This document shows, one piece after another, positions 1-4,849 of a stretch of DNA of 6,423 nucleotides. The notes under the pieces were generated by a model, which saw nothing but the letters and a program-made list of their open reading frames with translations, was not told the origin of the DNA and searched no databases. How positions within the stretch are numbered: position 1 is the stretch's first letter; each line of letters opens with the position of its first letter. The translations under genes and the position numbers were made by a program. This DNA comes from Chitinophaga pinensis (GTDB taxonomy: Bacteria; Bacteroidota; Bacteroidia; Chitinophagales; Chitinophagaceae), in the NCBI GenBank assembly GCA_945872805.1, contig CAMCBE010000118.1, positions 1-6,423 on the forward strand, written 5' to 3'.

Positions 1-2
1 TC

Positions 3-572
3 ATTTATAAATACCAAGCCGTTTATGGAAGTCCAACACAGAATATCCAAAAATGTGCTATTAAGGGCGTGCGTGTTGCCGCCGATGGCTTGAAAGTGCG
101 TATAGTGGTAGAGGGATTAAGGACAAATTACATACATAAGATCACCTTAGATGGTATTCGGGATGTTGAAAATTCCTACTCGCTTATTCATCCAACAGGG
201 TATTATACGTTGAATAATATACCGGATGGGGAGAAGCTAACCTTAGCCTCAATCAGTACAAAGAACTCTGCAAAACAGGATCAATCTGGTTCAGCGGCGA
301 AAGGCAAGTTAACCTATGAGCAAGTCAAACCGTTATTGATTAAAAATACGTGTATAGCGTGTCATAATGCTGATAAAAAGCAAGTTGGACCAGCCTTTAA
401 GGATATAGCACAACGCAATTATTCTATTGAAAAGATATTGGAGCTAATTAAGAATCCTCAACCTCAGAATTGGCCTGATTATAGCACACCAATGGCGCCT
501 ATGCCTCAAGTGCCAGAAGCTGATGCACGTAAAATTGCTGCTTGGATAAATTCATTGGCCGTCAAAAAATGA
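3..572 (+). CDS. C-terminal part of a multidomain secreted protein ending in a c-type cytochrome domain (5' end outside window)
   Basis: The frame is open from the left edge to TGA at 570-572, giving 189 visible residues; no start is visible, and the GTG at 69 lies inside conserved-looking sequence, so the gene begins upstream. Visible residues 1 to about 85 are beta-rich (YGSP, VEGLR, HPTGYYTLNNIPDG) and resemble the segment that precedes the terminal cytochrome in large Bacteroidota PQQ-sugar-dehydrogenase-like or ThuA-containing haem proteins; I recall this family without having searched. A Ser/Lys/Gly-rich linker at about 85-102 leads to the cytochrome: haem-binding CIACH at nt 351-365, a GPAF motif, and APMPQVP near nt 500, whose Met (visible residue 167) is the likely sixth haem ligand. 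This matches small cytochromes of the c551/c552 type, which carry electrons in the periplasm. The haem motif makes the cytochrome call firm. The enzymatic part of the protein cannot be seen, so its substrate is unknown. Confidence 0.88.
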   Translation: MYKYQAVYGSPTQNIQKCAIKGVRVAADGLKVRIVVEGLRTNYIHKITLDGIRDVENSYSLIHPTGYYTLNNIPDGEKLTLASISTKNSAKQDQSGSAAKGKLTYEQVKPLLIKNTCIACHNADKKQVGPAFKDIAQRNYSIEKILELIKNPQPQNWPDYSTPMAPMPQVPEADARKIAAWINSLAVKK

Positions 573-591
573 TAGCCTGATTTTAGGGCAT

Positions 592-628
592 AAAAAAAGT
601 TCCATCTTGACCGATGGAACTTTTTTTT
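592..628. terminator. bidirectional intrinsic terminator between the cytochrome gene and tRNA-Gly
   Basis: GTTCCATC (599-606) and GATGGAAC (613-620) form a perfect 8-bp stem with a 6-nt loop. The stem is preceded by seven A (592-598) and followed by eight T (621-628), so it gives a stem plus U-tract on either strand. It lies 20 nt after the cytochrome stop and directly beyond the 3' end of the minus-strand tRNA-Gly, so it can end both convergent transcripts. Confidence 0.9.
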
Positions 629-629
629 G

Positions 630-702
630 AGCGGAAGACGAGATTCGAACCCGCGACCCCAACCTTGGCAAGGTTGTGCTCTACCAGCTGAGCTACTTCC
701 GC
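630..702 (-). tRNA. tRNA-Gly (anticodon GCC)
   Basis: Read on the minus strand, this 73-nt sequence folds as a cloverleaf. The acceptor stem is GCGGAAG with CTTCCGC, the D arm carries GCTCAGCTGGTAGAGC, and the anticodon stem CAACC/GGTTG holds the loop TTGCCAA (anticodon GCC, reading GGC and GGU glycine codons). The T loop is TTCGAAT and the discriminator base is U. No CCA is encoded, so CCA must be added enzymatically. The strong terminator follows immediately, and a promoter lies about 20 nt upstream of the 5' end, so this is a single-gene transcription unit. Confidence 0.97.
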
Positions 703-723
703 GATGTATAAGTCGCTTTTAAG

Positions 724-752
724 GATTGCAAAAATAAGGCATCGTTGCAATC
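724..752. repeat. perfect 8-bp inverted repeat over the tRNA-Gly promoter
   Basis: GATTGCAA (724-731) and TTGCAATC (745-752) are exact reverse complements separated by 13 nt, so the half-site centres are 21 bp apart, about two helical turns. One arm overlaps the -7 element and the other lies between -7 and -33. It could be an operator, or a hairpin at the 3' end of the minus-strand transcript coming from the small membrane protein gene. It lacks a following T-tract on that strand, which argues against a standard terminator. Confidence 0.45.
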
Positions 753-759
753 TTACAAA
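729..759 (-). promoter_or_regulatory. Bacteroidota-type promoter of tRNA-Gly
   Basis: On the minus strand TTTG (756-759) is followed after exactly 19 nt by TATTTTTG (729-736), a full match to the Bacteroidota -33/-7 consensus TTTG-N19-TAnnTTTG. Transcription would start near 722-724, about 20 nt before the mature tRNA 5' end at 702. An 8-bp perfect dyad (724-731 and 745-752) overlaps the -7 box and the spacer. Confidence 0.75.
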
Positions 760-768
760 GTCTTTTTC

Positions 769-975
769 TTATTTGTATTTTGGAGTGTATTGCGTGCTTT
801 CAGGAACCTCTACTTTAGGCTTTCCTTTATAATGCATGCTATATAAACCATAGCATCCGCCCAATACGAAGGCAAAAAATGCAAAGAGTTGGATATGGAA
901 TAAGAAGCGGGAAGAGCTTACCCAATTTCTTCCAAAATCATTCTTTTCAGGACTTTCTAGTGTGTTTTGTTGCAT
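769..975 (-). CDS. small single-span membrane protein of unknown function (68 aa)
   Basis: I do not recognise this family. I chose the ATG at 973-975 rather than the more upstream TTG at 1015-1017: it removes 14 residues, uses a normal start codon, and leaves room for a promoter-like -7 box (TATTTTTG, 993-1000). From that start the product has a polar N-terminus with Glu, Lys and Arg (residues 1-23), one hydrophobic, Phe-rich span at about 24-45, and a polar tail of about 20 residues rich in Lys, Pro and Tyr (ends TQYTPKYK). This is the layout of a small inner-membrane protein. No lipobox fits: the only Cys (41) sits inside the span. It lies 43 nt downstream of the glycosyltransferase gene on the same strand and may be cotranscribed with it. 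No ribosome-binding site is visible, as for all genes here. It could also be a small accessory subunit of a membrane complex, but nothing in the sequence says which. Confidence 0.6.
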   Translation of the reverse strand: MQQNTLESPEKNDFGRNWVSSSRFLFHIQLFAFFAFVLGGCYGLYSMHYKGKPKVEVPESTQYTPKYK

Positions 976-992
976 AACGTTTATTTGCGCTG

Positions 993-1018
993 CAAAAATA
1001 ATCAATCGAGCGTACAAA
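993..1018 (-). promoter_or_regulatory. possible promoter of the small membrane protein
   Basis: TATTTTTG (993-1000, minus strand) matches the -7 consensus TAnnTTTG. The nearest TTTG (1015-1018) is only 14 nt upstream instead of about 19, so the -33 part is weak. If used, transcription would start near 986, giving a leader of about 11 nt. Confidence 0.3.
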
Positions 1019-2050
1019 TCATTTTTTAGTGGGAATAATTTCAGAAAATCGGTTTTTCCCCTTGAGAAAATGTTCTATCACAATATTCCCATCAAATTTT
1101 CCCGAAATCTCCCCAGTTCTATTTTTTGCATATAGGCTTTTGGATCTATAGAGTAACAGCCAGCTAAAGAATCCAGCGTGAGCTTTGATTACAGCCATAA
1201 AGTAGGATGCATTTCCAGATAGTAAACTTTTCCATGCACTGATGGCATCAAGAAGGAATCGAAAACCAATTACCATGATTCGTTCTAGCCCACATAGATT
1301 TTTAAACAGCATAATCAGGTTGTTCCTAAAATTTAGAACTGTTTTTTGGGGATTTTCTTTTGTTAGTGTACCGCCACCAATATGATATACCACTGAGCTG
1401 GGGCAAATCATGATATGATACCCTTCGAGTTGCATCCGCCAACAAAGGTCAATTTCTTCTTGGTGTGCAAAAAAGAAGGGATCAAATCCGCCCATCTTTT
1501 TAAAGATTTCGGTTCTAATAAACATGGCTGCGCCAGAAGCCCAAAAAACTCGTGTTGAATCATCGTATTGATGTTCATCCTTTTCAAGTTTATCGAATAT
1601 TCTGCCCCTTGAAAATGGATACCCATAGCGATCTATCCATCCTCCAGCAGCGCCGGCATATTCAAAATGGTCCCTTTTATAATAGTTTAATACTTTAGGT
1701 TGAACGGCAGCCAACAAGGCGTCTTGATTAAAAAGGGAGATGATGGGCTCAATCCAACCGGGTGTTACTTCAACATCAGAATTGAGTAAAATGGATATAT
1801 CCTCCTTGATATGAGACAATGCTTTGTTGTATCCTGCTGCAAACCCATCGTTTTGTGGATTGACTAAGATCTTGACCTGAGGGAAATTGGATTCAAGAAA
1901 TTCAAGTGAATCATCTGTAGACCCATTATCAGCAACGTATACATTTAAATTGGGGTAGGTAGAAGCCAAGACTGACGGGAGGAAATCGGCTAGGTATTTT
2001 TTCCCATTCCAATTCAGGATGACGATCGCTACAGATGGTTGATGGGGCAA
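1019..2050 (-). CDS. family 2 glycosyltransferase (rhamnosyltransferase-like, GT-A fold)
   Basis: The 343-residue product has the standard order of a GT2 enzyme of the WbbL/rhamnosyltransferase-like group: the opening strand VAIVILNWNG (7-16), nucleotide-binding VADNGSTDDS (39-48), DGFAAGYNKAL (68-78), the metal/sugar-nucleotide motif LLNSDVEV (88-95, in the place of DxD), an ASGAAMFIR segment (171-179), and the acidic catalytic region GFDPFFFAHQEEIDLCWR (188-205). Such enzymes transfer a sugar from a nucleotide sugar onto a lipid-linked or surface glycan at the inner face of the membrane. The C-terminal third (about 253-300) is moderately hydrophobic and may hold the protein to the membrane; I do not call a true span. 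Donor and acceptor cannot be read from sequence. The start appears to be TTG at 2048-2050: no in-frame ATG lies between it and the upstream TAA at 2087-2089, and homologues begin just before the IVILNWNG strand. The small membrane protein gene follows 43 nt after its stop. Confidence 0.9.
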   Translation of the reverse strand: MPHQPSVAIVILNWNGKKYLADFLPSVLASTYPNLNVYVADNGSTDDSLEFLESNFPQVKILVNPQNDGFAAGYNKALSHIKEDISILLNSDVEVTPGWIEPIISLFNQDALLAAVQPKVLNYYKRDHFEYAGAAGGWIDRYGYPFSRGRIFDKLEKDEHQYDDSTRVFWASGAAMFIRTEIFKKMGGFDPFFFAHQEEIDLCWRMQLEGYHIMICPSSVVYHIGGGTLTKENPQKTVLNFRNNLIMLFKNLCGLERIMVIGFRFLLDAISAWKSLLSGNASYFMAVIKAHAGFFSWLLLYRSKSLYAKNRTGEISGKFDGNIVIEHFLKGKNRFSEIIPTKK

Positions 2051-2182
2051 GGGAATGCGTTGAAAATGAGATAATGAAGTTCTGTCTTAACTAATGCAAG
2101 ATTATGAATAATTCCACTGATATAAAATCATTCAGGATAAAAAATAAATGGGGTGAGTTCCCTATCACAGAGTTTAATTTTA

Positions 2183-2190
2183 TAAATTTG
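2183..2190 (+). promoter_or_regulatory. -7 promoter element of tRNA-Leu
   Basis: TAAATTTG fits TAnnTTTG and would place transcription start near 2196, a few bases before the tRNA at 2202. A near-match, TAATTTTA, sits just upstream at 2175-2182. No clear TTTG is found at the expected -33 position (about 2160); the bases there read TTCCC. Confidence 0.45.
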
Positions 2191-2201
2191 TCGTCCCTCG
2201 G

Positions 2202-2285
2202 GCCCAGGTGGCGAAATTGGTAGACGCACTACCTTGAGGTGGTAGCGCTGGAAACGGCGTGCTGGTTCGAATCCAGTCTTGGGCA
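2202..2285 (+). tRNA. tRNA-Leu (anticodon GAG)
   Basis: This 84-nt class II tRNA has the acceptor pair GCCCAGG (2202-2208) with CTTGGGC (2278-2284) and discriminator A (2285). The D arm contains GCGAAATTGGTAGACGC. The anticodon stem CTACC/GGTAG holds the loop TTGAGGT (anticodon GAG, reading CUC and CUU). The long variable arm is CGCTGGAAACGGCG, as in Leu tRNAs, and the T loop is TTCGAAT. CCA is not encoded. The gene is divergent from the glycosyltransferase and ends directly at its own terminator hairpin. Confidence 0.97.
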
Positions 2286-2323
2286 CAAATCCTTTCAGCG
2301 CAGCTGAAAGGATTTGTTATTTT
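2286..2323 (+). terminator. intrinsic terminator of tRNA-Leu
   Basis: CAAATCCTTTCAGC (2286-2299) and GCTGAAAGGATTTG (2303-2316) form a perfect 14-bp stem closed by GCA, followed by TTATTTT. The stem begins at the base directly after the tRNA discriminator, so the primary transcript carries essentially only this hairpin as its 3' trailer. Confidence 0.88.
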
Positions 2324-2510
2324 CAACCCCTTCAACCCCTTCAACCTCTTCAACCCCTTCAACCTCTTCAACCTCTTCAACCTCTTCAACCTCTTCAACC
2401 TCTTCAACCTCTTCAACCTCTTCAACCCCTTCAACCTCTTCAACCTCTTCAACCTCTTCAACCTCTTCAACCTCTTCAACCTCTTCAACCCCTTCAACCC
2501 CTTCAATTCT
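2322..2510 (+). repeat. 9-bp minisatellite, 20 units of TTCAACCYC
   Basis: Twenty perfect head-to-tail 9-mers run from 2322 to 2501, all either TTCAACCTC or TTCAACCCC. A decayed 21st unit, TTCAATTCT, follows at 2502-2510. Writing T for the CTC variant and C for CCC, the order is C C T C T7 C T6 C C: the CTC form fills the middle and the CCC form clusters at both ends. The plus strand of the array has no G. Because the period is 9, all frames stay open, which creates low-complexity reading frames (repeating LKR, FNL, STS, QPL or EEV) on both strands. None has a credible start or protein-like composition, so I treat the array as noncoding. It begins 5 nt after the tRNA-Leu terminator stem and ends about 100 nt before the first lipoprotein gene. 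Confidence 0.95.
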
Positions 2511-2532
2511 TCCTAATTTTAACATTTTTAAT

Positions 2533-2562
2533 TTTGCTGGCATGTATTTTTTTTTAATTTTA
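2533..2562 (+). promoter_or_regulatory. candidate promoter of the lipoprotein pair
   Basis: TTTG (2533-2536), 18 nt, then TAATTTTA (2555-2562) matches the Bacteroidota -33/-7 layout in all but the last base of the -7 box, and would give a leader of about 40 nt before the ATG at 2611. An alternative -7 match, TAATTTTG, lies at 2529-2536 but lacks a -33 partner. The region is very AT-rich, so chance matches are likely. Confidence 0.35.
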
Positions 2563-2610
2563 CGTAACCTTTTTGTTTAAATAGCGTTGTAAAACATCAA
2601 ATTTCAGTTT

Positions 2611-3198
2611 ATGAATAAATTTTTTAAAATTCTATTTCTATTTTCTCTTATCGCTTACATAGTCAGTTGCGATAAAAGGGAAATTACTTTGCCTAAAAAA
2701 CCTGAAACAATCGATGATAAACGAATGAAAGCCGGGGTTATGGCTAAAGTGAATGACCTTGACTTCATCTCCGCTGTCAATTCTCCTGATACGGTTAACC
2801 TCATTGATCCCAACGCAGTCGACCCGAATCAGCCCACTCCATATTATGCAACCTATGGTTCAAATGATTCTTCCCTTATTATTCTAGCTGATGGCGAAAT
2901 GCCAGCGGAAGACTCCGTAAAGTATGCTAAGATTTTACTTTGGATTACACGGTTCAAAGGGGCTGATACCTATTCTATTAATGACGGGTCTAGTTTAGCT
3001 GTTTTTAGTATTGTTGACTCAACGTATAACTTAAGGCAGTTCATGAGTAGCGATTTACCTAACAATGGAAATGTGAAAATCAGCTACTTTGATACTGCGG
3101 CCAATACCATTAGTGGGACGTTTGAATTTAATGCTATCTCTAATGATAGTATATTGGTAGTCAAAAACGGGGTATTCAACTCAGTAAAAATAAACTGA
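2611..3198 (+). CDS. putative lipoprotein, copy 1 of a tandem pair (DUF6252-like)
   Basis: The 195-residue product begins with a lipoprotein signal: MNKFFK, a hydrophobic stretch at 5-16, then IVSC with the lipidated Cys at 20, so it should be anchored by lipid in the cell envelope. After a Lys/Pro-rich tether (21-40) comes a beta-rich domain: AGVMAKVNDLDFISAVNS (41-58), LWITRFKGADTYSIND (110-125), and the ending ISGTFEFNA...VVKNGVFNSVKI (167-194). A conserved alternation of 'makvn-x-x-x-f-x-a', 'sGtFeF' and 'i/v-x-nGvF' is typical of small Bacteroidota lipoproteins such as DUF6252; I assign that family from memory, and its function is unknown. The next gene, 8 nt downstream, encodes a paralogue of identical length. 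No Shine-Dalgarno sequence precedes the ATG. Confidence 0.85.
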   Translation: MNKFFKILFLFSLIAYIVSCDKREITLPKKPETIDDKRMKAGVMAKVNDLDFISAVNSPDTVNLIDPNAVDPNQPTPYYATYGSNDSSLIILADGEMPAEDSVKYAKILLWITRFKGADTYSINDGSSLAVFSIVDSTYNLRQFMSSDLPNNGNVKISYFDTAANTISGTFEFNAISNDSILVVKNGVFNSVKIN

Positions 3199-3206
3199 TT
3201 TTAACC

Positions 3207-3794
3207 ATGTATAAAACGTCTACAATTCTAGTTGTTTTTTCTCTTGCAGTTTGTATTGTAAGCTGCCAGAAAAAGGAATTGACCTCGCCAAAGACACCCG
3301 GAGCCATCGATGATACAAAAATCAAGGCAGGGGTTATGGCTAAAGTAAATGGCCTTGACTTTATCTCAGCTGTCAATTCTGCCGATACAGTTAACGTGAT
3401 TGACTCAAACGCAGTTGATGCAAATCAATCTCCGTATTACTACTCCTCCTTTGTTGAAGATAGTTCTACCGTAGTCATTTTAGCCATTGGCGAAATGCTG
3501 GCTCAAGACTCGGTAAAGTATGCTAGGATCTCTCTTTGGATTACTCGATTTAACGGTGCAGGTACCTATTCTATGAACGACGGTTCCAGTTTCGCATACT
3601 TTGATGTCGTTGATTCAAACGATAATTTTAGTCGATTCTCGAGCAGCGACCTACCTAATAATGGCAATGTAAAAATTAGTTCCTTCGATACAGCCGCTCA
3701 TACAATTAGTGGAACCTTCGAGTTTAATGCCATGTCAAATGATAGTTTACTCGTAGTCAAGAACGGGGTATTCAATTCTGTTTATATACATTGA
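3207..3794 (+). CDS. putative lipoprotein, copy 2 of a tandem pair (DUF6252-like)
   Basis: This product is also 195 residues, with a signal of the same design (hydrophobic 7-18, IVSC, Cys 20). An ungapped hand alignment to copy 1 gives about 134 of 195 identical residues. Identity is very high at 40-74 and 146-192 and low in the signal peptide, the tether (21-39) and the stretch 75-98 (SPYYYSSFVEDSS against PTPYYATYGSNDS). At the DNA level many third positions differ, so the duplication is not recent and the protein sequence has been selected. The 8-nt gap to copy 1 and the lack of a terminator between them indicate one transcript. No clear terminator follows the stop at 3794. Function is unknown; the pair could give two binding variants of one surface protein. 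Confidence 0.85.
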   Translation: MYKTSTILVVFSLAVCIVSCQKKELTSPKTPGAIDDTKIKAGVMAKVNGLDFISAVNSADTVNVIDSNAVDANQSPYYYSSFVEDSSTVVILAIGEMLAQDSVKYARISLWITRFNGAGTYSMNDGSSFAYFDVVDSNDNFSRFSSSDLPNNGNVKISSFDTAAHTISGTFEFNAMSNDSLLVVKNGVFNSVYIH

Positions 3795-3860
3795 GGCAAA
3801 GAGCTTAGGTTTTTCTATATCTAATGCACAGGGAATGAATTCTCTATTTCCACTTTTGTG

Positions 3861-3900
3861 TTCAACTCCTTCAACCCTTCAACCCTTCAACTTCTTCAAC
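3861..3900 (+). repeat. short TTCAAC array related to the 9-bp minisatellite
   Basis: Five TTCAAC cores occur in a row in the same orientation as the large array: TTCAACTCC, TTCAACCC, TTCAACCC, TTCAACTTC, TTCAAC. The units are 8 or 9 nt and degenerate, so this looks like an older or eroded copy. It begins 66 nt after the stop of the second lipoprotein gene; together with the large array it brackets the lipoprotein pair. Confidence 0.85.
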
Positions 3901-3933
3901 GTGATATTAACTATAACGTTGAACTCTTTTCTT

Positions 3934-3964
3934 TTAGTTTACCCTACTAAAATTGTTATTTTTG
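3934..3964 (+). promoter_or_regulatory. candidate mazG promoter
   Basis: TATTTTTG (3957-3964) matches TAnnTTTG, and TTAG (3934-3937) sits exactly 19 nt upstream in place of TTTG (3 of 4 bases). Transcription would begin near 3971, leaving a leader of about 80 nt. Confidence 0.4.
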
Positions 3965-4050
3965 ATGCTATAGAAACAGGCAACTCCTCAGGGCTAAGCA
4001 TACGTGTTTCTTCTTTTTATTATTTATGTATTATTTATACTAATGAAAAT

Positions 4051-4848
4051 ATGACGACAGAATCTACTTATTCCTTTTCTGCTTTACAGCAAGTACTGGA
4101 TGAACTTCGAGAAAAATGTCCCTGGGATCGAAAGCAGACCATTCAAAGCCTTCGCCAGCTCACTATAGAAGAGTGCCATGAATTAGCTGATGCGATCACT
4201 TCGAATGATTGGAATGGCATTAAAGAAGAACTTGGCGATGTATTGCTTCATATTTTGTTCTATGCTAAAATTGCAACAGAACAAAAACAATTTACCATTC
4301 AGGATGTAATGGAAGCCGTCCGACAAAAATTAATCTACAGGCATCCTCATATTTATGGTGATGTGGTAGTGCAAGATGAAGAAGATGTTAAACGGAATTG
4401 GGAAAACCTAAAACTAAAAGAAGGCAAGACTTCCATTTTAAGTGGGGTGCCTCGATCTCTTCCACCGATGGTACAAGCGATGCGCTTACAGGAAAAAGCA
4501 AAGCAAGTCGGTTTTGAGTGGGAAAACAAAGAGCAGGTATGGGAAAAAGTATTGGAAGAATCGGAGGAAGTGCTGGAGGCTGTAAAAAATGCAGAGTCTC
4601 AACCAACGGATAAGACTTTACAAGAAAAGATGGAAGATGAGATTGGCGACTTATTTTTTTCAGTAATTAATTATGCTCGGTTTTTGAATATTGATCCAGA
4701 CAACGCCTTGGCTAAGACCAATAGAAAGTTTATGAATAGGTTTCAGGCAATGGAGAAAGAAGTAGCTGCTAACGGACAACTCATGACAGATTTAAATTTA
4801 ACGGAAATGGATGCTATTTGGAATGAGGTGAAGAAAAGGGAAGCCTGA
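4051..4848 (+). CDS. mazG: nucleoside triphosphate pyrophosphohydrolase MazG
   Basis: From the ATG at 4051 the product is 265 residues, close to the usual length of two-domain MazG (E. coli about 263), which hydrolyses NTPs and dNTPs to NMP and pyrophosphate and helps clear aberrant nucleotides in the cytoplasm. Both MazG repeats are present with their EExxE...ExxD magnesium motifs. The N-terminal one has REKCPWDRKQT (20-30), E40, E41, E44 and E60/D63. The C-terminal one has E169, E170, E173 and E197/D200, preceded by the family segment EKAKQVGFEWE (148-158). The C-terminal domain is usually the catalytic one; all its acidic residues are intact here. I chose 4051 over the in-frame ATG at 3835 because family homology starts at about residue 10 and the upstream stretch includes repeat DNA. 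An out-of-frame three-codon ORF (ATG AAA ATA TGA, 4043-4054) overlaps the start codon. The gene converges with the PolX homologue, with 1 nt between stops. Confidence 0.95.
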   Translation: MTTESTYSFSALQQVLDELREKCPWDRKQTIQSLRQLTIEECHELADAITSNDWNGIKEELGDVLLHILFYAKIATEQKQFTIQDVMEAVRQKLIYRHPHIYGDVVVQDEEDVKRNWENLKLKEGKTSILSGVPRSLPPMVQAMRLQEKAKQVGFEWENKEQVWEKVLEESEEVLEAVKNAESQPTDKTLQEKMEDEIGDLFFSVINYARFLNIDPDNALAKTNRKFMNRFQAMEKEVAANGQLMTDLNLTEMDAIWNEVKKREA

Positions 4849-4849
4849 G

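Larger units (their letters stand above)
3795..4050. other. 256-nt noncoding interval and mazG leader
   Basis: This interval holds the short TTCAAC array, a candidate mazG promoter and two overlapping inverted repeats. The mazG frame stays open backwards to an ATG at 3835, but that 72-codon extension would translate the repeat array and has no counterpart in MazG proteins, so I regard it as untranslated. No terminator with a clear stem and T-tract is visible for the lipoprotein genes. Confidence 0.7.

Noticed and set aside
976..1017. TTG start adding 14 residues to the small membrane protein
   Set aside because: A normal ATG lies downstream at 973-975 and the extension covers a promoter-like sequence; nothing supports the rare start here.
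2202..2285. tRNA-Leu as attachment site of an integrated element
   Set aside because: I found no second copy of the tRNA 3' end and no integrase gene in the window.
2322..2510. CRISPR array
   Set aside because: The units are 9 bp and directly contiguous with no spacers, and no cas gene is present.
2180..2580. Long open reading frames on both strands rich in repeating LKR, FNL, QPL, STS or EEV
   Set aside because: They are products of the 9-bp repeat, which keeps every frame open; one also runs across tRNA-Leu. None has a protein-like start region or domain.
3170..3182. Extra TTCAAC copy at the end of lipoprotein gene 1
   Set aside because: It encodes the conserved FNSV codons, and copy 2 has TTCAATTCT there; it is part of the gene, not of an array.
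3176..3376. Minus-strand frame over the junction of the lipoprotein genes, and similar short frames inside the glycosyltransferase (1408-1626) and mazG (4388-4606)
   Set aside because: Each is opposite to or out of frame with a clearly real gene and shows no recognisable protein features.
3835..4050. In-frame 72-residue N-terminal extension of MazG
   Set aside because: It translates the TTCAAC array and an AT-rich leader; MazG homology and normal length begin at the ATG at 4051.
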